Below are positions 23,512 through 31,523 of a stretch of DNA of 48,874 nucleotides, one piece after another (the first letter of the stretch is position 1; every line of letters begins with the position of its first letter). Where the stretch lies: assembly GCF_004912155.1 (NCBI RefSeq), contig NZ_STGX01000003.1, positions 360,501 to 409,374 of the forward strand. The letters run 5' to 3'. A model generated the notes under the pieces. It saw only the letters and a list, made by a program, of their open reading frames with translations. It did no database searches and had not been told where the DNA came from. This stretch comes from Glycomyces paridis. Lineage in GTDB: Bacteria; Actinomycetota; Actinomycetes; Mycobacteriales; Micromonosporaceae. The position numbers were made by a program, and so were the translations under genes.

Positions 23512-24834
23512 ATGGCTGAAACCGCGAACCCGCCCCTGGCCGCTGACGAGGTCGTCGACATCGCCCGCGACCTCATCCGCATCGACACCACCAACACCGG
23601 CGACAACGCGACCGCCAAAGGCGAGCGCGCCGCCGCCGAGTACGTCGCGGAAAAGCTCGCCGAAGTCGGACTCGAACCGAAGATCTACGAGTCCGCGCCC
23701 GGCCGCGCCTCGGTCGCCTGCCGCTTCCCCGGCGCCGACCCCTCCCGCGGAGCGCTCCTCCTGCACGGCCACCTCGACGTCGTCCCCGCCCAGGCCGACG
23801 AGTGGACCGTCCACCCCTTCAGCGGCGAGATCGTCGACGACTACCTCTACGGCCGCGGCGCGGTCGACATGAAGGACTTCGACGCCATGCTCCTCGCCCT
23901 CGTGCGCGAGTGGCGCCGCACCGGCAAGGTCCCCCCGCGCGACCTCGTCCTCCTCTTCACCGCCGACGAGGAGGCCGGCTCCGACTACGGCGCCCGCTTC
24001 ATGGTCGAGGAGCACCCCGAGGTCTTCGAAGGCGTCACCGAGGCCGTCGGCGAGGTCGGCGGGTTCTCCATGACCCTCCCCAACGACCTCCGCGTCTACG
24101 TGGTCCAGACCGCCGAGAAGGGCCTCGACTGGCTGCGCCTGCGCGCCTCGGGGCGCCCCGGCCACGGCTCGATGCTCCACGACGACAACGCCGTCACCCG
24201 CCTCGCGCGCGCCGTCGCCAACATCGGCGGCCACGAGTTCCCCGTCGAGATGACCCCGACCGTCCGCCAGTTCCTGGAGTCGGTCTCCGAGCTCACCGGC
24301 GTCGAGTTCGACCCCGCGAACCCCGACGAAGCCGTCGCCAAGCTCGGCCCCATCGCCCGCCTCGTCGGCGCGACCCTCCGCAACACCGCGAACCCGACGA
24401 GGCTGAACGCCGGCTACAAGACCAACGTCATCCCCTCGACCGCCGAGGCCGTCATCGACTGCCGCTCCCTCCCGGGCCGCAACGACGAACTGGAGGCGAT
24501 CCTCAAGGACCTCGCGGGCTCAGGGATCGACTTCGAGTACGAGATCCGCCAGCCCGGCTACGAGACCTCGTTCGACGGCCCCCTCGTGGACGCGATGGCG
24601 GAAGCGATCCGACTCGCCGACCCGGGCGCGGTCACCGTGCCGTACATGCTGTCGGGCGGCACCGACGCCAAGGCCTTCGCGACCCTCGGCATCCGCTGCT
24701 TCGGGTTCGCGCCGCTCAAGCTCCCGGCCGACCTCGACTTCACCGCCCTGTTCCACGGCATCGACGAACGCGTCCCGCTCTCGGGCCTGCGCTTCGGCGT
24801 CGACGCCATGGACCGCTTCATCGCCGGGTCCTGA
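23512..24834 (+). CDS. M20-family zinc peptidase (dipeptidase/deacylase)
   Basis: 440 aa. Metal-site motifs of the M20 family are in order: G-H-L-D-V (His87, Asp89), G-R-G-A-V-D-M-K-D (Asp119) and A-D-E-E-A-G-S (Glu153/Glu154), with a lid domain (about 190-320) containing G-R-P-G-H-G-S and a late G-G-T-D-A. It should hydrolyse a small dipeptide or N-acyl amino acid in the cytoplasm using two zinc ions. Exact substrate unclear. TACAAC lies six bases before the ATG, so it is probably leaderless. Isolated between two strong terminators. Confidence 0.85.
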   Translation: MAETANPPLAADEVVDIARDLIRIDTTNTGDNATAKGERAAAEYVAEKLAEVGLEPKIYESAPGRASVACRFPGADPSRGALLLHGHLDVVPAQADEWTVHPFSGEIVDDYLYGRGAVDMKDFDAMLLALVREWRRTGKVPPRDLVLLFTADEEAGSDYGARFMVEEHPEVFEGVTEAVGEVGGFSMTLPNDLRVYVVQTAEKGLDWLRLRASGRPGHGSMLHDDNAVTRLARAVANIGGHEFPVEMTPTVRQFLESVSELTGVEFDPANPDEAVAKLGPIARLVGATLRNTANPTRLNAGYKTNVIPSTAEAVIDCRSLPGRNDELEAILKDLAGSGIDFEYEIRQPGYETSFDGPLVDAMAEAIRLADPGAVTVPYMLSGGTDAKAFATLGIRCFGFAPLKLPADLDFTALFHGIDERVPLSGLRFGVDAMDRFIAGS

Positions 24835-24839
24835 AGCGA

Positions 24840-24879
24840 GCGTGCGGGGGCGGTGAGCACCCTCACCGCCCCCGCACGC
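24840..24879 (+). terminator. Strong hairpin terminator
   Basis: 18-bp perfect stem (24840-24857 with 24862-24879) with a four-base loop, a few bases after the M20 stop. It insulates the ABC-F control region that follows. Confidence 0.88.
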
Positions 24880-24889
24880 CGCCCCGCCC

Positions 24890-24918
24890 TGGACGACCGC
24901 CCCGAACCGGCCTATAGT
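24890..24918 (+). promoter_or_regulatory. Promoter of the ABC-F leader
   Basis: TGGACG (24890-24895), a 17-base spacer and TATAGT (24913-24918). Transcription should start close to 24925, one or two bases before the ATG of the leader peptide, so that peptide would be read from a leaderless end. TATAGT is among the best -10 boxes in the window. Confidence 0.65.
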
Positions 24919-24926
24919 CGTCAGCG

Positions 24927-24944
24927 ATGTTGATCTTCCTCTAG
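24927..24944 (+). CDS. Putative regulatory leader peptide MLIFL
   Basis: ATG TTG ATC TTC CTC TAG gives Met-Leu-Ile-Phe-Leu, eight bases after a TATAGT -10 box. The MsrD macrolide-resistance leader is MYLIFM, so the Leu-Ile-Phe core is shared. In that system the drug-bound ribosome stalls on the leader and turns on the downstream ABC-F gene. Here an ABC-F gene begins 140 bases downstream. The frame is very short, so the call rests on position, promoter and similarity to the known leader. Confidence 0.6.
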   Translation: MLIFL

Positions 24945-25084
24945 AAGCAGCCGTGCCACCGCGTCGAGCCACGCTCCGCGGTGCCGCCACAGGCGCGCCG
25001 CCTCCGCGAAACCACCGGTTCCCGAGCCGCGCGCCGCCGTCCCGCAATACCCTCACCGCGAACGACTGCTCCCTGGAGGCCACA
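24945..25084 (+). promoter_or_regulatory. Candidate attenuator between leader peptide and ABC-F gene
   Basis: The 140-base leader can fold. GGCGCGC (24992-24998) pairs with GCGCGCC (25029-25035), and GCCTCC (25000-25005) is complementary to the ABC-F Shine-Dalgarno region GGAGGC (25075-25080), so it could mask it. There is no terminator-like U-run, which favours control of translation over control of termination. Folding was judged by eye. Confidence 0.4.
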
Positions 25085-26704
25085 GTGCTCCGCCATGTAC
25101 AACTCTCCCTTGTAGACGTCACCAGGCGCTACGGCGACAACCTCGTCCTCGACCGGATCTCTTTCGCCGTCAAGCCCGGCGAACGCCTCGGCGTCGTCGG
25201 CGACAACGGCTCCGGCAAGTCCACCCTGCTCAGACTCCTCGCGCAGACCGAGGAGCCCGACAACGGCGAACTCACCGTCCTCTCACCGGGCGGCGTCGGA
25301 CACCTGCCACAGCAGCTCGACCTGCCCGAGGACCGCACCGTCGCCGACGCGATCGACCTCGCCCTCGCCGACCTCCGCGAGATCGAGGCCGCCATGCGCG
25401 CCGCCGAGCGCGCCCTCGCCGACGACCCCGCCGCCGCCGAGGCCTACGCCGACCTCACCGCCCGCTTCGAAGCCCGCGAAGGCTGGGACGCCGACCTGCG
25501 CGTCGACCGCGCCCTCGCCGCCCTCGGCCTGCCCGGACTCGACCGCGCCCGCCTCCTGGGAACCCTCTCCGGCGGCGAGCGCTCGCGCCTCATGCTCGCC
25601 GCGACCCTCGCCTCCCGGCCCGCCCTGCTGCTCCTCGACGAACCGTCCAACGACCTCGACGACGAGGCGGTGGCCTGGCTGGAGGCCGAACTGCGCGACT
25701 GGCCCGGCACCGTCGTGGCCGTCACCCACGACCGCGCCTTCCTGGAGGCCGTCGCCACCACCATGATCGAGGTCGCCGACCGGAAGGCCCGCCGCTACGG
25801 CAACGGCTACGCCGGCTACCTCACCGCGAAGGCCAGCGAACGCCAGCAGGCGCAGGCCGCCTACGAACGCTGGCACGCCGAGGTCGAACGCCAAGAGGGC
25901 ATCGTCGAGCACAACACCGGCCGCGCCGGCGCCATCCCGCGCAAGCTCCCGATGGCCAACATGTCCACCGGCGCCTTCCGCTCCCGCTCCCGCAGCCACG
26001 GCGCCCAGAGCCGCATCAAGATCGCCAAGCAGCGGCTCGCCCGCCTCCACGCCGAGGCCGTCGTGCCGCCGCCCGAACCGCTCCGCTTCGAACCGGCCCT
26101 CGCCACCGCCGCCGAGGCCACCGAGACGCCCGCCCTGCGCCTCGCGGGCGTCCGCGTCGGCGACCGCCTCAAAGTCCCCGAACTGACCGTGGCCCAAGGC
26201 GAACGAATCCTCGTGACCGGCCCGAACGGCGCCGGCAAGACCACCCTCGTGCGGGTCCTCGCCGGCGAGCTCGAACCCGAGACCGGCACCGCCGAACGCA
26301 CCGGCGCCGTCGGGCACCTGCGCCAGGTCGCCGGGCCCGGCTCGGCGCGCCAGTCGGTCCTGCGCGCCTTCGCCGCAGGCCGCGTCGGCACCCTCGAAGA
26401 ACACGCCGAAGCACTGCTCGCCCTGGGGCTGTTCGCACCCGAGCAGTTCGGGACCACCGTCGCGGCCCTCTCCACCGGCCAGCGCCGCCGCCTCGAACTC
26501 GCCCGCCTCGTCTCCCGCCCGGTCGACGTCCTGCTCCTGGACGAGCCCACGAACCACCTCTCGCCGGTCCTCGCCGAAGAACTCCAGGCCGCGCTGGCCT
26601 CCTACACCGGCACGGTGGTCCTGGTCAGCCACGACCGCAGGCTCCGAGCCTCCTTCGCGGGCCGCCGCATCGAGATGGACGCGGGCGCGATCGCCGCCGC
26701 CTGA
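25085..26704 (+). CDS. ABC-F ribosome-protection ATPase (antibiotic-resistance type)
   Basis: 539 aa with two nucleotide-binding domains and no membrane segments. Domain 1 has Walker A G-D-N-G-S-G-K-S-T (39-47), L-S-G-G-E and L-L-L-L-D-E-P-S-N-D-L-D. Domain 2 has G-P-N-G-A-G-K-T-T, L-S-T-G-Q and L-L-L-D-E-P-T-N-H-L. Between them lies a long, basic, helical linker (about 250-330) of the kind that reaches the peptidyl-transferase centre and dislodges antibiotics. GTG start with GGAGG six bases upstream; the frame is open from 24953 but starts there would disrupt the leader logic. Drug class unknown; the leader peptide suggests macrolide-like or other tunnel binders. Confidence 0.85.
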   Translation: MLRHVQLSLVDVTRRYGDNLVLDRISFAVKPGERLGVVGDNGSGKSTLLRLLAQTEEPDNGELTVLSPGGVGHLPQQLDLPEDRTVADAIDLALADLREIEAAMRAAERALADDPAAAEAYADLTARFEAREGWDADLRVDRALAALGLPGLDRARLLGTLSGGERSRLMLAATLASRPALLLLDEPSNDLDDEAVAWLEAELRDWPGTVVAVTHDRAFLEAVATTMIEVADRKARRYGNGYAGYLTAKASERQQAQAAYERWHAEVERQEGIVEHNTGRAGAIPRKLPMANMSTGAFRSRSRSHGAQSRIKIAKQRLARLHAEAVVPPPEPLRFEPALATAAEATETPALRLAGVRVGDRLKVPELTVAQGERILVTGPNGAGKTTLVRVLAGELEPETGTAERTGAVGHLRQVAGPGSARQSVLRAFAAGRVGTLEEHAEALLALGLFAPEQFGTTVAALSTGQRRRLELARLVSRPVDVLLLDEPTNHLSPVLAEELQAALASYTGTVVLVSHDRRLRASFAGRRIEMDAGAIAAA

Positions 26705-26707
26705 GCG

Positions 26708-26734
26708 CGACCGCCGGGCGGGCCGCGGCGGTCG
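26708..26734 (+). terminator. Hairpin terminator after the ABC-F gene
   Basis: Nine-bp stem (26708-26716 with 26726-26734) and nine-base loop, beginning three bases after the stop. Confidence 0.65.
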
Positions 26735-26762
26735 GCTCCACGGGCGGCAAGCCACCGTGTGC

Positions 26763-26833
26763 CATCGAGATGACAGTATGACGTCATGAAGACGCCACCT
26801 CGATGAATCCATGCCGCGCAACGGGTCTAGAGT
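26763..26833 (+). promoter_or_regulatory. Candidate operator and promoter of the CPBP gene
   Basis: A perfect ten-base palindrome ATGACGTCAT (26778-26787) lies inside a wider inverted repeat CATCGAG (26763-26769)/CTCGATG (26799-26805). TAGAGT (26828-26833) is a plausible -10 box about 37 bases before the ATG. The arrangement suggests a dimeric regulator binding upstream of the promoter; which one is unknown. Confidence 0.4.
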
Positions 26834-26870
26834 GGTGCCGCACCCGCCCGACTACAGGAGAGGCATCCCC

Positions 26871-27647
26871 ATGTCCAATCCCGCCCCCAAGAGCCCCTGG
26901 CCGGTCCTCGGCGTCTTCGTGCTCCTCGCGTTCGCCTTCTCGGGCCTGCTCGGACTGTTCCAGTCCGTGATCGACGCCGAGGCGCTCACCCTGGCCCAGT
27001 TCGGGCCGGCCCTCGGTGCGCTCGCGACCTGGCTCGTCTACCGAAGGCGCCTCGCGTCCCTGCTGCCCGAGGCGGTCTCGCGCCGCCAGGTCGTCGCGCA
27101 CACCGTGCTCATGGTCGCCGCGGTCGCCGTGTTCGCGCTGATCGCGGGAGCCCTCGCCCTCGCCACCGGGCAGGACCTCGCGGGCGTCGCCGCGGTCGGT
27201 GGAACGCCCTTCGTCCTCTACCTGGTGTTCCAACTCGTCGGCGCGGCGGGGGAGGAGATCGGCTGGCGCGGCTTCATGCAGCCGCTCCTCGAGCGTCGCA
27301 TGGCCCGCCTGGCCGCGGCGGGCCTCACCGGCGTCGTCTGGGCGGCCTGGCACGTCCAGGTGTTCGCGACCGCACCCGCCGTCGCCGTGTCGTTCCTCGT
27401 CTCCACCGTCGCGTTCGCGATCCTGCTGGGCTACATGGGCAACGGTTCACTGTGGCAGCGCACGGCGACCGCGGCCGTCGGCCACTGGCTCATCAACGTC
27501 GCCCTGAACGTCATCGCCGGGGACGAGGTCAACGCTGCGCCGCAGGCGTACTTCACGGCCCTCGCCGCGGTCGTGACGACCGCACTGTTCCTGGCGCTGT
27601 TCGTCCGCGCCCGCGCCGCCCGAGAGCGGCGCGCCGCGACGGCCTGA
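26871..27647 (+). CDS. CPBP-family intramembrane metalloprotease
   Basis: 258 aa with about seven hydrophobic segments. The CPBP/Rce1 motifs are complete: G-E-E-I-G-W-R-G (Glu128, Glu129, Arg133), A-W-H (His161) and G-H-W-L-I-N (His205, Asn209). These residues hold the catalytic metal in Rce1. Bacterial members are involved in processing peptides or in bacteriocin self-protection; the target here is unknown. The ATG at 26871 follows a CAGGAGAGG ribosome site; the upstream open frame adds 20 residues without membrane or family character. Confidence 0.85.
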   Translation: MSNPAPKSPWPVLGVFVLLAFAFSGLLGLFQSVIDAEALTLAQFGPALGALATWLVYRRRLASLLPEAVSRRQVVAHTVLMVAAVAVFALIAGALALATGQDLAGVAAVGGTPFVLYLVFQLVGAAGEEIGWRGFMQPLLERRMARLAAAGLTGVVWAAWHVQVFATAPAVAVSFLVSTVAFAILLGYMGNGSLWQRTATAAVGHWLINVALNVIAGDEVNAAPQAYFTALAAVVTTALFLALFVRARAARERRAATA

Positions 27648-27651
27648 GCGC

Positions 27652-28488
27652 TCACCGGTGCGCCATGACCAGTTCCCTTGCGGTCGTGGCGCACTGGGCG
27701 GCGTATTCGGAGGGCCGGTGGCCGATGAGGTCCTTGAAGTCGTTCGAGAAGTGCGCCTGGTCGGACCATCCGAGGTCGGCGGCCAGCCGCGTGAGGTCGG
27801 TGCCGGGTTCGGCGGCGAGGCGGTCGGCGGCGTCGTGGAGCCGGTAGCGGCGCAGCAGCGTCTTCGGCCCCAGTCCGATGTAGGCGTGGAAGAGCCGTTG
27901 AAGGCGCTTGGGGGACATGAAGCACCGCGCGGCGACCTGGTCGGCGCGGGTGATCGAGCGGTCCTCCAGCATGAGCGTGACGATGCCAAGCAGCTCCTCG
28001 TAGCGCGCGTCGACCTCGCGCGGCATCCGCGGCTCCAGGAACCGGCCGACCGCCGCCGCGCCCGCCTCGTCGCCGGTGGAGGCCACGGCCGCGTTGAGCG
28101 CCTCGACCTCGGGGCCGAACACCGTCGCCGCGCCGGCGACCCAGTCGGCGACCTCGGCCGCCTCGATCCCGGTGAACGCGGTGAACCCGCCGGGCCGGAA
28201 CTTCACCCCGAGCACCCGTCCCGATCCTGTGAGCGGGTGCCGCGAGACCGCCGTGCCGGGGCCGTGGATCTCGGCGCCGAGGACCGGCATGAAGCTGAGG
28301 TTCACGCACGGGTGGGGGACCACCACCGACTCGTAGGAGGCGCCCTCGGGCAGGTCCCACGCCACCGTCCAGTACCGCTCCGCGTACCGCCCCAGCGGCC
28401 CCGGGACCGGGTACCGGCGCAGGTCGATGTGCCGCGCCGCCTCCTGCGGACGCAGTACGCCCTTGTCGCTCGCGGTCGGTCGATCCAT
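27652..28488 (-). CDS. AraC-family transcriptional regulator
   Basis: 278 aa. The C-terminal third (about 170-270) carries the paired AraC helix-turn-helix: A-A-R-C-F-M-S-P-K-R-L-Q-R-L-F and L-A-A-D-L-G-W-S-D-Q-A-H-F-S-N-D-F-K. The N-terminal part (R-Y-W-T-V-A-W-D-L, P-H-P-C-V-N-L-S-F, V-L-G-V-K-F-R-P-G-G-F) matches the DUF6597 ligand-binding domain. TAGATT seven bases upstream of the ATG on the minus strand implies a leaderless mRNA. Divergent from the VOC gene, which it may regulate through the 74-base gap. Confidence 0.88.
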   Translation of the reverse strand: MDRPTASDKGVLRPQEAARHIDLRRYPVPGPLGRYAERYWTVAWDLPEGASYESVVVPHPCVNLSFMPVLGAEIHGPGTAVSRHPLTGSGRVLGVKFRPGGFTAFTGIEAAEVADWVAGAATVFGPEVEALNAAVASTGDEAGAAAVGRFLEPRMPREVDARYEELLGIVTLMLEDRSITRADQVAARCFMSPKRLQRLFHAYIGLGPKTLLRRYRLHDAADRLAAEPGTDLTRLAADLGWSDQAHFSNDFKDLIGHRPSEYAAQCATTARELVMAHR

Positions 28489-28562
28489 GCCACCGAATCT
28501 AGCCGCCGGGTACGTCGCTTTTTTACAAGCGCAGGTCACGGCCGTCGACCAGACTGGTGCGC

Positions 28563-29048
28563 ATGACGGAAACCAATGTCAACCCGATCCCCGAGGGCTA
28601 CCACTCGGTCACGCCCTTCATCGTCGTCAAGGACGCCGCGAAGGCCATCGACTGGTACGCCGAGGTCTACGGGGCCACCACGCTCACCCGCAACGACATG
28701 CCCGACGGCACGGTAGCGCACTGCGAGATCCAGATCGGGAACTCGATCGTCCAGCTCGGCGATCCGAACCCGGCCTTCGGCATGGAGGTGCCCGACCCCG
28801 AGCACGTCACCGCCTCCCTCGTCCTCTACGTCGAGGACTGCGACGCGGTGTACGCCAAGGCCGTCGAGGCGGGCGCCACGGTCCGCGAGGAGCCCGCGGT
28901 GTTCCTCACCGGGGACCGCTACGCCTCCATCGCCGACCCGTTCGGCCGCCGCTGGTCGATCATGACCCGGGTCGAGGACGTCTCCCGCGAGGAGGGCGAG
29001 CGCCGCGTGGACGAGTGGCTCGCGTCCATGTCCCAAGGCGGGGAGTAA
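28563..29048 (+). CDS. VOC-family (glyoxalase/bleomycin-resistance-like) protein
   Basis: 161 aa. Two beta-alpha-beta-beta-beta units are visible, beginning with [17 protein letters not shown] and ending with [10 protein letters not shown]. This is the PhnB/YdfO-like branch, often given as glyoxalase or dioxygenase superfamily; function not assignable. ATG 28563 is preferred to GTG 28557; CAGACT lies seven bases upstream. Divergent from the AraC gene. Confidence 0.8.
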   Translation: MTETNVNPIPEGYHSVTPFIVVKDAAKAIDWYAEVYGATTLTRNDMPDGTVAHCEIQIGNSIVQLGDPNPAFGMEVPDPEHVTASLVLYVEDCDAVYAKAVEAGATVREEPAVFLTGDRYASIADPFGRRWSIMTRVEDVSREEGERRVDEWLASMSQGGE

Positions 29049-29053
29049 CGCCG

Positions 29054-29080
29054 AAGGCCCCGCCGACCGGCGGGGCCTTT
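29054..29080. terminator. Bidirectional hairpin terminator
   Basis: 12-bp stem (29054-29065 with 29068-29079) and a TTT run after it on the plus strand, between the convergent VOC and aldo/keto reductase genes. It has the classical A...T flanks. Confidence 0.88.
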
Positions 29081-29094
29081 CGCGTCTTCGCAGG

Positions 29095-30069
29095 TCAGTA
29101 GCTCTCGGGGTAGCCCACCGTCGGCGCCGACACGTCGTCGAGCGCCAGGCGGATCTCCGGGGGCAGGAACAGCTGCTCGGCCGCGAGCGAGGCCCGCAGT
29201 TGCGTGGCGTTGCGCGCCCCCACGATCGCCGAGGCCACGCCCGGCTGGTCGCGGACCCACGCGAGGGCGACTTCGAGCGGGCTCACCCCGAGCCCTTCGG
29301 CGGCGGTCGCGCAGGCCTCCACGATCCCGGCCGAGCGCTCGTCGAGGTACACCGAGGCGAACCGCGACCACTGCGCCGAGGCCACCCGCGAGTCGGCCGG
29401 GCGCCCGAACCGGTACTTGCCGGTGAGGACCCCCCGGCCCAGGGGCGACCACGCGAGCAGGCCCAGCTCCATCGCCAGGCACGCGGGGAGCACCTCCCGC
29501 TCGACGCCGCGCTGGAGCAGCGAGTACTCCACCTGGCTCGCCGCGATCGGCGTGCGGCCGGGCCAGGCCGACTGCCACGCGTGCGCGCGGGCGGTCTGCC
29601 ACCCGGTGTGGTTCGACAGGCCCACGTACCGGACCTTCCCGCTCGCCACCGCGCCGTCGAGGACCGACATGGTCTCCTCCAGCGGCGTGTCCGGGTCGTA
29701 GACGTGCAGGACCCACAGGTCGATGTAGTCGGTGCCGAGCCGCCGCAGCGAGCCCTCCAGGGACCGCAGCAGCCACCCCCGGGAGGTGTCCCGCTTGCGC
29801 GGCGCCCCGTCGGTGCGTACGCCCGCCTTCGTGGCGATGTGCAGCTCCGAGCGCGCCGCGATCTTGCCGATGAGCTGGCCGATCACCGCTTCGGCGGCCC
29901 CCTGCCCGAAGACGTCGGCGGTGTCGATGAGGGTGCCGCCGGCCTCGACGAAGGTCTGGAGCTGCGCGGCGGCATCCTCCAGGCCGGCCTCGTCGGTGGT
30001 CCACGTCATCGTTCCCAGGCCCAGAGAGGAGACTTCGATGCCGCTGCGTCCAAGTGGTCGGCGTTCCAT
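29095..30069 (-). CDS. Aldo/keto reductase-fold protein lacking the catalytic Tyr
   Basis: 324 aa TIM barrel. G-L-G-T-M-T-W near the N-terminus, [15 protein letters not shown] and W-V-L-H-V-Y-D-P define the family. In the tetrad Asp-Tyr-Lys-His, the Asp, Lys and His are present but the Tyr (normally D-T-A-D-x-Y-G) is Phe, codon TTC. Reductase activity may be lost or altered. ATG at 30069 preferred over GTG 30075; TACCTT lies eight bases upstream. The enzyme would use NADPH if active. Confidence 0.82.
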   Translation of the reverse strand: MERRPLGRSGIEVSSLGLGTMTWTTDEAGLEDAAAQLQTFVEAGGTLIDTADVFGQGAAEAVIGQLIGKIAARSELHIATKAGVRTDGAPRKRDTSRGWLLRSLEGSLRRLGTDYIDLWVLHVYDPDTPLEETMSVLDGAVASGKVRYVGLSNHTGWQTARAHAWQSAWPGRTPIAASQVEYSLLQRGVEREVLPACLAMELGLLAWSPLGRGVLTGKYRFGRPADSRVASAQWSRFASVYLDERSAGIVEACATAAEGLGVSPLEVALAWVRDQPGVASAIVGARNATQLRASLAAEQLFLPPEIRLALDDVSAPTVGYPESY

Positions 30070-30198
30070 GAGCACACAAGGTACATCGAGCGGCCCTCAC
30101 ATGGGTGCCTCAGGTGCGCCCCACCGGCTCCGCGGCCGCGCCGCATTCGGTCCCCGGGAGCTGGCCGGTCGGCCGGTATTCGAAATATGATCGCGGGC

Positions 30199-31452
30199 AT
30201 GGAATCCTGGACCGCACCGCACGTACCCGCCCTGCCCGGCCACGGCCCCGCCCTGCGACTGCACGACACCGCGACCGCCGGCCCGCGCGAGCCGCTGGAG
30301 CCCGGCGCCCGGCGCGCCACCATGTACGTGTGCGGCATCACCCCCTACGACGCGACGCACCTGGGCCACGCGGCCACCATGATCACCTTCGACCTCGTCC
30401 ACCGCTACTGGCTCGACCAGGGGATCGACGTCGACTACGCCCAGAACGTGACCGACGTCGACGAGCCGCTGTTCGAACGCGCCGAGCGCGACGGCACCGA
30501 CTGGCAGGTCCTCGGCCTGCGCGAGACCGCCCTCTACCGCGAGGACATGGAGGCCCTCGCGGTCGTCCCGCCCCGCCACTACATCGGCGCGATCGAGTCG
30601 ATCCCCTCGGTCGGCAGGGCCGTCGAGCGCCTCGTGGACTCCGGCGCGGCCTACCGCCACGAGTCCGGCGACGTCTACCACTCGGTCGAGGCCTACGTCG
30701 ACCGCTTCCCCGCCGCACCCTCCGTCTCCGGCTACGACGAGGAGACCATGTTGCGCTACGCCGCCGAGCGCGGCGGCGACCCCGAGCGCGAGGGCAAGCG
30801 CCACCCGCTCGACCCGAAGCTGTGGAACGCCCCCCGCGACGGCGAGCCCTCCTGGGACTCCCCGGTCGGCCCCGGCCGCCCCGGCTGGCACATCGAGTGC
30901 GCCTGCATCGCCCTCGACCACCTCGGCGAGCAGATCGACGTCCAAGGCGGCGGCTCCGACCTCATCTACCCCCACCACGAGATGTCGGCCGCGCACGCCG
31001 AGGCCCTCACCGGGAAGCTCCCGTTCGCGAGCGCCTATGTGCACACCGGCATGATCGGCCTCGACGGCGAGAAGATGTCGAAGTCCCTGGGGAACCTCGT
31101 GTTCGTCTCCAAGCTCCGCGCCGAAGGGGTCGACCCGGCCGCCGTGCGCCTGGCCCTGCTCTCGCAGCACTACCGCACGGACCGCCAGTGGAGCGCCGCC
31201 GTGCTCGCCGAGGCCGAGCTGCGCCTGGGCCGCTGGCGGGAGGCCCTTTCGCGTGAACTCGCCGTGCCCGCCGGGGCCGTGCTCACCGCCGTCCGCGAAC
31301 GCCTCGCCGACGACCTCGACACCCCTGGAGCCCTTGCGGCCGTTGACGCTTGGGCCAACGAAACCCTCACCACCGGAGGCGAGGACCCCTCGGCTCCGGC
31401 ACTCGCCCGGGACACGATCGGAGGTTTGCTCGGCATAGACTGCACGCGCTGA
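30199..31452 (+). CDS. mshC: Cysteine:glucosaminyl-inositol ligase MshC (mycothiol biosynthesis)
   Basis: 417 aa, the family's length. A class I tRNA-synthetase-like fold: [18 protein letters not shown] (HIGH-like, with Cys45), the C-A-C-I and H-H-E segment for zinc, and [10 protein letters not shown] (KMSKS). It joins cysteine to GlcN-inositol with ATP. CysS is excluded by the M-E-S-W-x-A-P start, G-I-T-P-Y-D-A and overall length. The start at 30199 follows TATGAT at 30186-30191 by seven bases, so the nearby ATG at 30187 is part of the -10 box. Marks the host as a mycothiol user. Confidence 0.92.
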   Translation: MESWTAPHVPALPGHGPALRLHDTATAGPREPLEPGARRATMYVCGITPYDATHLGHAATMITFDLVHRYWLDQGIDVDYAQNVTDVDEPLFERAERDGTDWQVLGLRETALYREDMEALAVVPPRHYIGAIESIPSVGRAVERLVDSGAAYRHESGDVYHSVEAYVDRFPAAPSVSGYDEETMLRYAAERGGDPEREGKRHPLDPKLWNAPRDGEPSWDSPVGPGRPGWHIECACIALDHLGEQIDVQGGGSDLIYPHHEMSAAHAEALTGKLPFASAYVHTGMIGLDGEKMSKSLGNLVFVSKLRAEGVDPAAVRLALLSQHYRTDRQWSAAVLAEAELRLGRWREALSRELAVPAGAVLTAVRERLADDLDTPGALAAVDAWANETLTTGGEDPSAPALARDTIGGLLGIDCTR

Positions 31453-31476
31453 TTGTGCGAAATGCCGAGTATCGGT

Positions 31477-31494
31477 ACGCTCATCACTGAGCGT
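31477..31494. other. Hairpin in the mshC-hoxX gap
   Basis: Seven-bp stem ACGCTCA/TGAGCGT around a four-base loop. It may be a weak terminator for mshC or a protein site before hoxX; no U-tract follows. Confidence 0.35.
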
Positions 31495-31523
31495 GGCCGA
31501 CTCCCCATCCCCCTGGAGTCGAA

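Noticed and set aside
30187-30198. Upstream ATG of mshC at 30187
   Set aside because: It falls inside the TATGAT -10 hexamer, and the ATG at 30199 fits both the family N-terminus and leaderless spacing.
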